From Bufo bufo (Eukaryota > Chordata > Amphibia > Anura > Bufonidae), in assembly GCF_905171765.1 (NCBI RefSeq), contig NC_053392.1, forward strand, positions 500,136,556 through 500,200,555: 64,000 nt of DNA. Direction: 5' to 3'. A model generated the notes under the pieces. That model saw only the letters and a list, made by a program, of their open reading frames with translations. It was not told the origin of the DNA and ran no database searches. Of the stretch, positions 33,955 to 46,129 are shown one piece after another. Made by a program: the position numbers and the translations under genes. Position 1 is the stretch's first letter. Each line of letters starts with the position of its first letter.

Positions 33955-34899
33955 TTAACCCCTTATGAACCGGGCTAATTTTCACCTTAAGGACCAGGCC
34001 ATTTTTTGCAAATCTGACCAGTGTCACTTTATGTGTGAATAACTTTAAAACGCTTTTACTTATCCAGGCCATTCTGAGATAGTTTTTTCATCACATATTG
34101 TACTTCATGACACTGGTAAAATGGAGTGAAAAAAATATATATTTATACAAATAATCCAAATTTACTTAGTAATACCTCCAAAATAGTTATTAATTTACAA
34201 TCCCCATATGTCTACTTTATGTTTGGATCATTTTGAGAATGCCATTTTATTTGTTGGGGACGTTACAAGGCTTAGAAGTTTTGAAGCAAATCTTGAATTT
34301 TCTGGAAAATTTCTAAAACCCACTTTTTCAGGAACAGTTCAGGTCTGAAGTCACTTTGTGAGGTATACATAATAAATAAACCACCCAGAAATGACCCCAT
34401 TTTACAAACTACACCCCTCAAGGTATTCAAAACTGATTTTACAAACTTTGTTAACCCTTTAGGTGTTCCACAAGAATTAATGGAAAACAGAAAAAATTTC
34501 AAAATTTCTCTTTTTTGGCAAATTTTCCATTTGAATCCATTTTTTCCAGTTACAAAGCAAGGGTTAACAGCCAAATAAAAATGTTTATGGCCTTGATTCT
34601 GTAGTTTACAGAAACACCCCATATGTGGTCATAAACTGTTGTACGGGCCCACGGCAGGGTGCAGAAGGAAAGGAATGACATATGGTTTTTGGAAGGCAGA
34701 TTTTGCTGGACTGTTTTTTTTTACACCATGTCCCATTTGAAGCCCCCCTGATGCACCCCTAAAGTAGAAACTCCAAAAAAGTTACCCCATTTTGGAAACT
34801 ACGGAATAGGGTGGCAGTTATGTTGGTACTATTTTAGGGTAAATATGATTTTTGGTTGCTCTATATTACACTTTTTGTGAGGCAAGCTAACAAGAAATA
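33955..34899. mobile_element. TTAACCCCTTATGAACCGGG repeat, unit A
   Basis: Starts at TTAA (33955-33958) in all units. Landmarks are AGGACCAGGCCATTTTTTGC, CCACCCAGAAATGACCCC and GACGTTACAAGGCTTAGAAG. Probably the left part of an old TTAA-type element. Its right part reappears after 63774 in unit D. Confidence 0.6.
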
Positions 34900-35508
34900 C
34901 CGTATTTTTCGCTTTATAAGACGCACTTTTCCCCCCCAAAAGTGGGGGGGAAATGGCCGTGCGTCTTATAAAGTGAATACTTCGCTGGCCGCTATGCTGC
35001 ACAGTGCGGCCAGCAAAGTATCAGTGTGAAGGGAGGAGACGGGGGGGGGGGGGGACACTCATGGCGGGGCCCGGTGCAGTGACTCTACTCTAATACACCG
35101 GGCCCCGCAACTGTTAAACATTCAATCTGATCTATATAATTGTATACGCGCTGTACGGTACTTACTGTAGTACCGGAAGTATAGCATTAAGACGGCGCAG
35201 CGCCTGCCGCAGCTCTCTCCTCATGCGCCGCCTGCCCCAGCTCCCTCTGTCATGCGCCGCCTGCCCCAGCTCCCTCTGTCATGCGCCGCCTGCCTGTTCA
35301 TTCATAAAGTGAGATAAGAAGGCAGGCGGCGCATGAGTAGGGAGCTGGGGCAGGCGGTGCATGACCGAGGGAGCTGGGGCAGGCGGCGCATGAGGAGGGA
35401 GCTGCGGCAGGCGGCGCATGACCGAGGGAGATGCCGGTCTGCGCCGTCTAAATGTTATACTTCCGGTACTACAGTAAGTACCGAACAGAGCGTATGCAAT
35501 TAGATATA
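34900..35508. mobile_element. CCGTATTTTTCGC element, left part, unit A
   Basis: Starts CCGTATTTTTCGCTTTATAA after TA. Contains a long palindrome of GCGCCGCCTGCC / GGCAGGCGGCGC repeats (about 35160-35450). Cut at 35508 by the mariner. Unit D keeps the complete element. Confidence 0.75.
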
Positions 35509-36205
35509 CAGGGTGGGCCATTTATATGGATACACCTTAATAAAATGGGAATGGTTGGTGATAATAACTTCCTGTGTGTGGCACATTAGTATATGTGAGG
35601 GGGGAAACTTTTCAAGATGGGTGGTGACCATGGCGGCCATTTTGAAGTCGGACATTTTGAATCCAAATTAATTTTTTTAATAGGAAGAGGGTCATGTGAC
35701 ACATCAAACCTATTGGGAATTTCACAAGAAAAACAATGGTGTGCTTGGTTTTAACGTAACTTTATTCTTTCATGAGTTATTTACAAGTTTCTGACCACTT
35801 ATAAAATGTGTTCAATGTGCTGCCCATTGTGTTGGATTGTCAATGCAACCCTCTTCTCCCACTCTTTACACACTGATAGCAACACCGCAGGAGAAATGCT
35901 AGCACAGGCTTCCAGTATCCGTAGTTTCAGGTGCTGCACATCTCGTATCTTCACAGCATAGACAATTGCCTTCAGATGACCCCAAAGATAAAAGTCTAAG
36001 GGGGTCAGATCGGGAGACCTTGGGGGCCATTCAACTGGCCCACGACGACCAATCCACTTTCCAGGAAACTGTTCATCTAGGAATGCTCGGACCTGACACC
36101 CATAATGTTGTGGTGCACCATCTTGCTGGAAAAACTCAGGGAACGTGCCAGCTAGATGAACAGTTTCCTGGAAAGTGGATTGGTCATCGTGGGCCAGTTG
36201 AATGG
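35509..36205 (-). mobile_element. Truncated mariner (DD41D type), unit A
   Basis: Left end CAGGGTGGGCCATTTATATG follows TA (35507-35508). The element is cut at its other end. Positions 36152-36205 are an inverted copy of its own 36027-36080, and this abuts the satellite-edge sequence that begins unit B. Confidence 0.9.
35799..36151 (-). pseudogene. Mariner transposase C-terminal fragment, unit A
   Basis: Minus-strand frame with FFQQDGAPQHYGCQVRAFLD, GRRGPVEWPPRSPDLTPLDF and LWGHLKAIVY. The second Asp (QQD) and third Asp (PLD) are separated by 41 residues, hence DD41D within the Tc1/mariner superfamily. The first catalytic Asp and DNA-binding domain are absent. Upstream codons (to 36248) come from the inverted copy and are not native. 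Confidence 0.85.
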
Positions 36206-36470
36206 AAATAAAAGAAATAAACCAAATCCCTGATAACGATTGATGCAAGAAATTATTTCAACTTCTAGAACAATGGTCTCCAACCTCTGGCTCAGCAAGT
36301 GCTGCTGTAGAAATACAACTCCCATCATCCCATAATAGCTAGCAACTGTCAGAACATGTTTGGAGTTGTTTTCCACTCACCAAACATCTCAGGAGAAATT
36401 TATCAAGAGCAGGGGGGATGCATTTAATTTATCATGAAGTTCATGCCTGGTTAAAAATTAAGTGCATCCT

Positions 36471-36897
36471 TTGTTTTCTGGACGTTATTTGTTCATAAGT
36501 TTTTATGGGAACATATACACCATTTGAATATGAGTCAGATTTCATATTAAACATTTTTCACCTTTGTATATGGGCACGTTACCTCACGGTACACCACCAT
36601 TGTGGGAGCTGCATTTCTCACGGGGCCTATCTGAAATTTCAGTCTCCATTTGAGTGCAACTTCAGGATTGGTCCACTCTTGCCACTTTTAATATCTAGTG
36701 CTTCCTGTAATGTACCTCCTACGATGTGACTCGCATTGCTTTTTGTGTTTGATTCATATACAAGTATGACTCTTTTTCTTAACATTGTATCTATTTTATG
36801 CACTGTCCCATTGGGGTCTTGGATCCCTTGTTTGTAACCTTTTTCTGTGTTATAAAATCAATAAACAGATTTTAAAAAGAAAAATTAAGTGCATCCT
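36471..36897 (+). mobile_element. 5'-truncated LINE-like insertion, unit B only
   Basis: A ~410-bp insertion flanked by an 18-bp duplication AAAAATTAAGTGCATCCT (36453-36470 and 36880-36897). The 3' end reads AAAATCAATAAACAGATTTT followed by an A-rich run, typical of a target-primed LINE. It is absent from A (21251), C (45074) and D, so it postdates the duplication. Confidence 0.8.
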
Positions 36898-37174
36898 CTG
36901 ACAGTCTATGCGCCCTGAATTAATTCTTGGCCAGCTCACAGCTGCCATAGATTTTGGTCATCATTTACAGCAGAAAACTGGCATACATTAAGTAAATCTT
37001 CTGGGGCTGATGTCCAAAGCCACCCCTTTCAAAAAATGGAGAGGCTGGCAGTAAAACGCCATTTACAAACATTTTAAACAGAATTTGCAACTTTTGTTTA
37101 TCAGTTTTCTGGTGTACAAGAATGATAAATCTCTCCTTGTGCTGTGGACTACCAAAAGCAGTGGACATAATAAT

Positions 37175-37883
37175 TAGGCTACTTAAACACTCGCGTTTGG
37201 TCCGGATCCGTCATGGATCTGCACAATGGATCCGTTCAGATAATACAACCGTCTGCATCCGTTCTGAACAGATCAGTTTGTATTATCTTTACTGAGTAGA
37301 AAAAGAAGGCTCCAGCACTCGTGGTAATAGTTTTCCGGTCCCGGTCTTTATTACACCAAACTTTGTAATGTAGGAGTGGGGAGGAGTGCCACTGTGTTTG
37401 TACATTACAAAGTTTGGTGTAATAAAGACCGGGACCGGAAAATTTTTACCATGAGTGCTGGAGCCTTCTTTTTCTACTCACTATGATGCCTGGACCGGCT
37501 TGGGTCTGCTCTGTGCACAGAATTACAGGATGAATAGGGTAAGCTGGACATTTCTCTATTTCTGTATTATCTTTAACATAGCCAAGACGGAACACCATTG
37601 AAAGTCAATGGAGGACGGATCAGTTTTCTATTGTGCCAGATTGTGTCATAGAAAACGGATCCGTCCCAATTGACTTACATTGTGGCTCAGTTTCGTCAGA
37701 CTGACACCAAAGCGGAATGGAGACGGAACAAAGGCAAACTGAGGCATGCTGATGCATTCTGATCGGATCCTTTTCCATTCAGAATGCATTAGGGCAAAAC
37801 TGATCAGTTTTGGGCCGCTTGTGAGAGCCATGAACGGATCTCACAAACGGAAAGCCAAAACGCCAGTTTGAAAGTAGCCTTAA
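37175..37883. mobile_element. GGCTACTTTCACAC MITE, unit B
   Basis: Collinear copy of 21536-22252, including the nested hairpin. A GGATCCGTCTT block is missing near 37590. Confidence 0.65.
37292..37562. mobile_element. Hairpin retroposon-like insertion, unit B
   Basis: Same 271-bp insertion with the TGTATTATCTTTA duplication at 37279-37291 and 37563-37575. Confidence 0.75.
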
Positions 37884-37919
37884 TCATCGCCTCTCCTTAC
37901 CTTGGTGTTATCATGGTTG

Positions 37920-38470
37920 CTGTTGTTTGTGTGACCAGTGAAATAGGGGGAACATTGGCCAGTAAGATAGAGCAGCATCCAGGAAGAGAGGGGAGATAGT
38001 AAGCAGTAAGATAGGACAGAGACCAGTAAGATAGGATGAATAATAACCAGTATGATAGGGTAATGACCAGTAAGACAGGACAGTGGAAATGTCAGACTAT
38101 TAGGACCACTGATACATACGATAATGGGCGATACAGTAATTAATAATGGGTAAGTTGTGAGAGTCACCCACTATAAATATCATCCATAACCCCAATTGTA
38201 GTATCAAAAAACAGATTTTACTGATTCGTGACCATACCCAAAAACAGGACATTGAGATAACCCATAATTCCAAACATATCTTCTTTGGTGTTCTAAATCA
38301 TCAATCTCAGTGAATTGAGGATAGGACAGTTAGCAGTAAAATATGGCGGATCGAGACCAGTAAGGTAGGGTAATAACCAGTAAGTTAGGACAGTGACCAG
38401 TAATATATGGAAGTGAATTGTAAGATAAGGCAGTGATCTGTAAATTAGGGTGGGACGTGACCAGTACGAT
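37920..38470 (+). repeat. Degenerate GACCAGTAAGATAGG minisatellite, unit B
   Basis: Collinear with 22300-22850. Confidence 0.8.
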
Positions 38471-38645
38471 GAAGGGGGCAGTGAATAGATGAACTAAAGG
38501 CACTGGAACCATATTGGCTGCTATGAACAGCTCCACTCGTCTTATGCAGTGGTTTAGATGAACCTCTTCATCCACATAAATCATCCCATACAGTTCCCTG
38601 GTACAGTAATGATCCCCCTCCTGCAATGTCTGACTGAGAACTTAC

Positions 38646-38799
38646 CATGATCTAAAGAGGGGTCGCAGACTTCACTACAGACACACGGATGCTTCTCTCT
38701 TGCAGACAGAGGGGGTGATGCAGCAGAGCTGGGAGACATCTTCCTCCTCCTGCAGCCGGCAACCAGGAATGACAGTTTGTAACAGCAATTATCATTCAT
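38646..38799 (-). CDS. Candidate first coding exon, unit B (unidentified)
   Basis: Copy of the unit A exon with the donor GTAAGT retained. Differences include T-to-N and C-to-F near the start and F-to-S in SPSFAAS. Confidence 0.3.
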
Positions 38800-39419
38800 G
38801 TTTCTGAGGGGCAGTGCTGATTGGTTGATCAGATTCTAATCCACCAATCAGCAGCTCTCTGTTCTCTACAGCCTGGGACTGGAGGAGCACACAACAGCCC
38901 GAGCCCTGAGTGCAGCACAACCGATGTGTGCGACTGCGAGGTGGACTGCATGTTCTTGATTAAAGGACCAATTATTACCCCCATAGAAAAGTGTTAGTAG
39001 GGTTGATGCAAATTACATTTCCCATTAGTGTCCATACTTTTGCTATTTTTCCCCTGAAATACCTCAGCTTTTTTGTTTATAGCAAGGAACATATGGTTAA
39101 AGAAAAACATTTTTTTTATTTCACTATGCCGTAAATAAGCATTATTATTAATCCCACTAGATGGATTTTATTCTGTTCCTGTTATTTTTCACCTTCCTGA
39201 CAGAGTCTAGTTTTAAAATCTGTAACTTTGAGATGCTTTAATTATCCAAGCCATTAAGAGACTCTTTTTCTAAATTTTCTAAATTTTTATTTCTCTGCTT
39301 TTGTATTTAACTTTTTTTGCGATATGTTTAATTTAATTCTGTATTTGGGATAAAAAGCAAAAAGAAAAGAAAAAAGAAGAATATTCAGGAGGCTCCTGAA
39401 AAATTTAGAGATCTATTGC

Positions 39420-39680
39420 ATGAGTTGGCAAATCTCCTGGGCATCACGGAAGCATTCTGGCACTTCCCGTACTATAGTCCTCCATGAACCTGTGTGTGGG
39501 ATCAGATGCAGCTCTGGCACCCAAATGTACACCGAGGGGGCAGTGCCATGTCATGAAAAGGATGTGTGGCCTATTAGAATTGTGCATGGTCTGCAGAAAG
39601 GGGCTGTGCATTGTGCCTGTGTATACTATAAAGGGGACATGGCAGACTCCAAGAAATCAAGCACTGATGGCCTAACCTAA
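39420..39680 (+). CDS. 86-codon open frame, unit B copy
   Basis: Collinear with 23761-24021, same length, a few replacements (T to A, E to K, R to G). Confidence 0.3.
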   Translation: MSWQISWASRKHSGTSRTIVLHEPVCGIRCSSGTQMYTEGAVPCHEKDVWPIRIVHGLQKGAVHCACVYYKGDMADSKKSSTDGLT

Positions 39681-39800
39681 GGAAAGGGCATCAGAATTAA
39701 AGTTGCAATGAAAACTTGCTCTGCTATATGGCTGCCCAACTGTGGTGCACAGTACAGTACACACCAATCAGCCATAACATTGGAACCACATACTGTAGGT

Positions 39801-39947
39801 CAGGCATGCTCAACCTGCGGCCCTCTAGCTGTTGTAAAACTACAACTCCCACAATGCCCTGCTGTAGGCTGATAGCTGTAGGCTGTTCGGGCATGCTGGG
39901 AGTTGTAGTTTTGTAACAGCTGGAGGGCCACAGGTTGAGCATGCCTG
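39801..39947. mobile_element. hAT MITE, unit B
   Basis: 147-bp palindrome CAGGCATGCTCAACCTGCGG ... GTTGAGCATGCCTG flanked by CTGTAGGT and CCGTAGGT. The empty site is seen in unit A (GGCGTAGGTGAACTG at about 24137). Confidence 0.9.
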
Positions 39948-40122
39948 CCGTAGGTGAACTGAATAACATTATATTGTGTCAATATCAATTGTGGATTATA
40001 CATATAAGGTGACAAGTGAACATTCAGTTCCTGAAGTTGATGTACTGGAAGCAGGAAAAAGCAGTCAGAGCACACTGTGCATTACAGCTTGCTGTATATG
40101 TAATTGAGACCCCAGACCTGAC

Positions 40123-41570
40123 CTCTGAATTAATTCAGACCCAAACCAAGCCAAAAAATTTATTCTAACCTCTGACCAGAACCCTAAATTATTTCAGACC
40201 TCGTAGCAAACCCCTAAGTTAAAGGAGCTATCACTCCTTCACTCCTTGTTCACTGAAAATGTGGCCGCTGGAGTCATCAGCTGATGTTTTCTCAACATCT
40301 CCAGAAAACAGCTGATTTTGCTGGGGGACGCCTCGACCATCCACATCCAGCCAGGTATTTCATTGCAGATAAATGGCTGTCCCTGTAATAGAAGGGTGAC
40401 CTAAGTCTGACTGAGTCAGGGATGCTCATACAAAGCAGCTCTCAGTTTTAGCTCTTATAGGGGAGTCTCAAGCCCTAATACAATGTCCTGATGCCACATT
40501 TCCTTGCTACTCCAGAAGAACGGGAATTCCAGGCCCTAATACAACGTTCTGATGCCACGTTTCCTTGCTACTCCAGAAGAACGAACTGCAGCGTGTAACA
40601 CCTATCAGTTGTGAGACACTGAGTAAGAGGATGGAATGCTGGCAGGGAGTGGGCCCCTGTGTTAGGTGCCAAGGTTGGGCCCCATCAAGCCTGGGAATTT
40701 AGGTACGGGGCTATGCAGTGAACTGAATCTTTGTGAAGGAAAGCCTAACTATGATTCTGGAGTCTTGGATGAGGGCGACAGGGCAGACACGCATCTCTAG
40801 GCATGTTACTACACAAATCAGCATTGAACGATGGTTTTGCTGTCCTGTGGCTAAATGTGCTTGAAGTTTATAGTCAGGGAACAGCTCCTTCTGCTTTCAG
40901 AGAAATGCCATTTTCTTTAGTGTTTAATCTTCTCTAAGTAAATGACAATAATTATTGACTAATTCAAGAACATCTAACAGACACATCTTCCAATTATTTA
41001 GTAAATGTGTCTTTAAATGCCATTACTTTTCTTTTCCTATTTGGTCATTTAGATTATGTCTGCGTTTTTTTAATGTTTTTTGTTTTTTGTGATAAGTGAG
41101 ACATTTTATGTCATTTTTAATTTTTTTTGTGTTTGGGAAAATGAAGAAAGAAAAAAATAGTCTGTTTTCATATTTTCTTAAGTGTTTTTGTAAGTATTCC
41201 CACGGTCCCAACCACCAGAGAGACTGACACATTTCTTTGTTTGACTCCTGGTCCCGCCACCTACTAGGGAAGTGCCACTTTGTCACGCATTGTGCTGCGC
41301 CTTTGTGTCAGAGTAGTTCTCACTCAAAGAGGCGATCTTGGCGTGGTGAGTGGGCTTATGCTTTTTGATCAAAATGTACACTAATGCCTCTTGTACAGCA
41401 TGTAGTATGGGGGCTGTACACTTCAATATGGTGCTGAGTAGCGAGTTTATTTAGATCAAAGCATAGCATTGTGGATGTGCGATCCAGTTCTGTTTTCTCC
41501 CCCTGTTATATTTATTATTTTTGTTTTCGGGAAAATGAAAAAAGAAAAAATTGTCTGTTTTCATATTTTC
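40123..41570. other. Unit-specific segment absent from A (B copy; also C ~48310-49754 and D ~59785-61253)
   Basis: No gene recognised. It holds a ~95-bp direct repeat whose second copy lies just beyond the segment (GTCTGTTTTCATATTTTCTT ... CACGGTCCCAACCACCAGAG, at about 41160 and 41553). Unit D has an extra C-rich block (CACCCCCCACACCCCCCTCC) at about 60629. Confidence 0.7.
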
Positions 41571-41840
41571 TTAAGTGTTTCTTTAAGTATTCCCACGGTC
41601 CCAACCACCAGAGAGGCTGACACTTTTTCCTATGGTGTGCAAGCACGACCACCGCTGATGAATTGCAGGGTGGTCATGATGCCTGGATATGAGCGTTGAA
41701 TCAAGCCAGCAAAGGAAGCAATATAGACAATCACAATACATTAGTAAGTGCCTTTCATTAATTTTGTTTACGTGATATATGAAATTTGTCATATTGAATA
41801 AAAAAAACTTGAAAACAGACTATTTTTTCTTTTCCCCCCT

Positions 41841-43516
41841 TTAACCCCTTATGAACCGGGCTAATTTTCACCTTAAAGGGACACTGACAGGCCCAAAAAG
41901 CATATTTAAGTATATACAGTATATGACAGTACAGGTCTTATAAAGTGTATTAGAATCATCTAAGTATCCCCCCTGTCCACCTTATAAATACAGTAAAATG
42001 AAGTTTTATAACCTGCCTGAATCGTGTTCAATCTGCCCAAGGGGCGGCGTTTCATCTCAACTTGCGCCCAGCCAGCCTCACCACAACTGCCGTTTGAAGC
42101 GCCGCCCAGCTCATCAATATTCACTTCGCAGGGCGGCTACTCTGAAGCGCTGCTCTGAACTGTGCCCGACGCATGTGCATAAAGCAGAGGCTGCATCAGC
42201 CTCTGAGAATTAGACTGTGCGCAGGCGCGATCCCGGCCAGTGAGGGTGCCGGGCGCATGCGCTGAAGATGGCCGGGGACAGTAGTAGCCGCCCAGCGAAG
42301 TGAATATTGATGAGCTGGGCGGCGCTTCAAACGGCAGTTGTGGCGAGGCTGGCTGGGCGCAAGTTGAGATGAAACACCGCCCCTTGGGCAGATTGAACAC
42401 GATTCAAGCAGGTTATAAAACTTCATTTTACTGTATTTATAAGGTGGACAGGGGGGATACTTAGATGATTCTAATACACTTTATAAGACATGTACTGTCA
42501 TATATATACCTAAATATGCTTTTTGGGCCTGTCAGTGTCCCTTTAAGGACCAGGCCATTTTTTGCAAATCTGACCAGTGTCACTTTATGTGTGAATAACT
42601 TTAAAACGCTTTTACTTATCCAGGCCATTCTGAGATTGTTTTTTCATCACATATTGTACTTCATGACACTGGTAAAATGGAGTGAAACAAATATATATTT
42701 ATACAAATAATCCAAATTTACCAAAAATTTGGAAAAATTTGCTAATTTCCAACTTTCAATTTCTCTACTTCTATAATACTTAGTAATACCTCCAAAATAG
42801 TTATTAATTTACAATCCCATATGTCTACTTTATGTTTGGATCATTTTGGGAATGCCATTTTATTTTTTGGGGACGTTACAAGGCTTAGAAGTTTAGAAGC
42901 AAATCTTGAATTTTCCGGAAAATTTCTAAAACCCACTTTTTCAGGAACAGTTCAGGTCTGAAGTCACTTTGTGAGGCTTACATAATAAATAAACCACCCA
43001 GAAATGACCCCATTTTACAAACTACACCCCTCAAGGTATTCAAAACTGATTTTACAAACTTTGTTAACCCTTTAGGTGTTCCACAAGAATTAATGGAAAA
43101 CAGAAAAAATTGCAAAATTTCTCTTTTTTGCCAAATTTTCCATTTAAATCCATTTTTTCCAGTTACAAAGCAAGGGTTAACAGCCAGATAAAACTCAATG
43201 TTTATGGCCTTGATTCTGTAGTTTACAGAAACACCCCATATGTGGTCATAAACTGTTGTACGGGCCCACGGCAGGGTGCAGAAGGAAAGGAATGACATAT
43301 GGTTTTTGGAAGGCAGATTTGGCTGGACTGTTTTTTTTACACCATGTCCCATTTGAAGCCCCCCTGATGCACCCCTAAAGTAGAAACTCCAAAAAAAGTT
43401 ACCCCATTTTGGAAACTACGGAATAGGGTGGCAGTTATGTTGGTACTATTTTAGGGTAAATATGATTTTTGGTTGCTCTATATTACACTTTTTGTGAGGC
43501 AAGGTAACAAGAAATA
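41841..43516. mobile_element. TTAACCCCTTATGAACCGGG repeat, unit B (contains the 666-bp MITE)
   Basis: Collinear with 33955-34899, plus the MITE at 41877-42542 and ~60 bp (42719-42780) lost from A. Confidence 0.6.
41877..42542. mobile_element. 666-bp palindromic TTAA MITE, unit B
   Basis: Arms of nearly 300 bp: AGGGACACTGACAGGCCCAA and its reverse complement. TTAA on both sides (41873-41876, 42543-42546). Units A (33987) and D (61556) show the empty TTAA. Confidence 0.93.
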
Positions 43517-44118
43517 CCGTATTTTTCGCTTTATAAGACGCACTTCCCCCCCCCCCCCAAAAGTGGGGGGGAAATGGCCGTGCGTCTTATAAAGCGAATA
43601 ATTCACTGGCCGCTATGCTGCACAGCGCGGCCAGCAAAGTATCAGTGTGAAGGGAGGAGGCGGGGACACTCAGGGCGGGGCCCGGTGCAGTGACTCTACT
43701 CTAATACACCGGGCCCCGCAACTGTTAAACATTCAATCTGATCTATATAATTGTATACGCGCTGTACGGTACTTACTGTAGTACCGGAAGTATAGCATTA
43801 GGACGGTGCAGCGCCTGCCGCAGCTCCCTCCTCATGCGCCGCCTGCCCCAGCTCCCTCTGTCATGCGACACCTGCCCAGCTCCCTCTGTCATGCGCCGCC
43901 TGCCTGTTCATTCATAAAGTGAGATAAGAAGGCAGGCGGCGCATGAGGAGGGAGCTGGGGCAGGCGGTGCATGACCGAGGGAGCTGGGGCAGGCGGCGCA
44001 TGAGGAGGGAGTTGCGGCAGGTGGCGCATGACCGAGGGAGATGCCGGTCTGTGCCGTCTAAATGTTATACTTCCGGTACTACAGTAAGTACCGAACAGAG
44101 CGTATACAATTAGATATA
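43517..44118. mobile_element. CCGTATTTTTCGC element, left part, unit B
   Basis: As in unit A; cut by the mariner at 44118. Confidence 0.75.
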
Positions 44119-44816
44119 CAGGGTGGGCCATTTATATGGATACACCTTAATAAAATGGGAATAGTTGGTGATAATAACTTCCTGTGTGTGGCACATTAGT
44201 ATATGTGAGGGGGGAAACTTTTCAAGATGGGTGGTGACCATGGCGGCCATTTTGAAGTCGGACATTTTGAATCCAACTTTTGTTTTTTCAATAGGAAGAG
44301 AGTCATGTGACACATCAAACTTATTGGGAATTTCACAAGAAAAACAATGGTGTGCTTGGTTTTAACGTAACTTTATTCTTTCATGAGTTATTTACAAGTT
44401 TCTGACCACTTATAAAATGTGTTCAATGTGCTGCCCATTGTGTTGGATTGTCAATGCAACCCTCTTCTCCCACTCTTCACACACTGATAGCAACACCGCA
44501 GGAGAAATGCTAGCACAGGCTACCAGTATCCGTAGTTTCAGGTGCTGCACATCTCGTATCTTCACAGCATAGACAATTGCCTTCAGATGACCCCAAAGAT
44601 AAAAGTCTAAGGGGGTCAGATCGGGAGACCTTGGGGGCCATTCAACTGGCCCACGACGACCAATCCACTTTCCAGGAAACTGATTATCTAGAAATGCTCG
44701 GACCTGACACCCATAATGTGGTGGTGCACCATCTTGCTGGAAAAACTCAGGGAACGTGCCAGCTAGATGAACAGTTTCCTGGAAAGTGGATTGGTCGTCG
44801 TGGGCCAGTTGAATGG
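44119..44816 (-). mobile_element. Truncated mariner (DD41D type), unit B
   Basis: Same left end, same local inversion and same join as unit A. It shares GATTATCTAG with C where A has GTTCATCTAG. The transposase fragment (44410-44762) has the same catalytic spacing. Confidence 0.9.
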
Positions 44817-45358
44817 AAATAAAAGAAATAAACCAAAACCCTGATAACGATTGATGCAAGGAATTATTTCAACTTCTAGAACAATGGTCTCCAACCTCTG
44901 GCTCAGCAAGTGCTGCTGTAGAAATACAACTCCCATCATCCCATAATAGCCAGCAACTGTCAGAACATGTTTGGAGTTGTTTTCCACTCACCAAACATCT
45001 CAGGAGAAATTTATCAAGAGCAGGGGGGATGCATTTAATTTATCATGAAGTTCATGCCTGGTTAAAAATTAAGTGCATCCTCTGACAGTCTATGCGCCCT
45101 GAATTAATTATTGGCCAGCTCACAGCTGTCATAGATTTCGGTCATCATTTACAGCAGAAAACTGGTATACATTAAGTAAATCTTCTGGGGCTGATGTCCA
45201 AGGCCACCCCTTTCAAAAAATGGAGAGGCTGGCAGTAAAACGCCATTTACAAACATTTTAAACAGAATTTGCAACTTTTGTTTATCAGTTCTCTGGTGTA
45301 CAAGAATGATAAATCTCTCCTTGTGCTGTGGACTACCAAAAGCAGTGGACATAATAAT

Positions 45359-46076
45359 TAGGCTACTTTCACACTCGCGTTTGGTGCGGATCCATCATGG
45401 ATCTGCACAATGGATCCGTTCAGATAATACAACCGTCTGCATCCGTTCTGAACGGATCAGTTTGTATTATCTTTACTGAGTAGAAAAAGAAGGCTCTAGC
45501 ACTTGTGGTAAAAGTTTTCCGTTCCCGGTCTTTATTACACCAAACTTTGTAATGTAGGAGTGGGGAGGAGTGCCACTGTGTTTGTACATTACAAAGTTTG
45601 GTGTAATAAAGACTGGGACCGGAAAACTTTTACCACGAGTGCTGGAGCCTTCTTTTTCTACTCAGTATGATGCCTGGACCGGCTTGGGTCTGCTCTGTGC
45701 ACAGAATTACAGGATGAATAGGGTAAGCTGGACATTTCTCTATTTCTGTATTATCTTTAACATAGCCAAGATGGATCCGTCTTGAACACCATTGAAAGTC
45801 AATGGAGGACGGATCAGTTTTCTATTGTGCCAGATTGTGTCATAGAAAACGGATCCGTCCCAATTGACTTACATTGTGGCTCAGTTTCGTCAGACGGACA
45901 CCAAAGCGGAATGGAGACGGAACGAAGGCAAACTGAGGCATGCTGATGCATTCTGATCGGATCCTTTTCCATTCAGAATGCATTAGGGCAAAACTGATCA
46001 GTTTTGGGCCGCTTGTGAGAGCCATGAACGGATCTCACAAACAGAAAGCCAAAACGCCAGTTTGAAAGTAGCCTTA
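45359..46076. mobile_element. GGCTACTTTCACAC MITE, unit C
   Basis: Collinear copy of 21536-22252 with the nested hairpin. Removed from unit D by its 1.9-kb deletion. Confidence 0.65.
45476..45746. mobile_element. Hairpin retroposon-like insertion, unit C
   Basis: Same 271-bp insertion with the duplication at 45463-45475 and 45747-45759. Its presence in A-C at the same site shows it predates the duplication. Confidence 0.75.
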
Positions 46077-46129
46077 ATCATCGCCTCTCCTTATCTTGGT
46101 GTTATCATGGTTGCTGTTGTTTGTGTGAC

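Larger units (their letters stand above)
21001..36212 (+). repeat. Segmental duplication unit A
   Basis: First of four tandem units. 21001-24312 matches B 36213-40122, and 33721-36212 matches B 41571-44823. Between these, A lacks B's 40123-41570 and instead holds 24313-33720 with a hairpin element and the provirus. A is the only copy whose left flank is the genuine satellite array, so its left edge shows the original breakpoint. Confidence 0.9.
36213..44823 (+). repeat. Segmental duplication unit B
   Basis: 8611 bp. The left junction joins the mariner remnant of A to the AGAAATAAACC satellite edge. Subtracting its private 427-bp insertion leaves about 8.18 kb, the same as unit C without its TTAA element. 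It carries the hAT MITE and the 666-bp TTAA MITE shared with C. Confidence 0.92.

Noticed and set aside
36505..36729. 74-codon frame in the unit B insertion as a gene
   Set aside because: The insertion has an 18-bp duplication, an AATAAA-bearing A-rich 3' end and no recognised motif. It is best read as a LINE 3' untranslated region.
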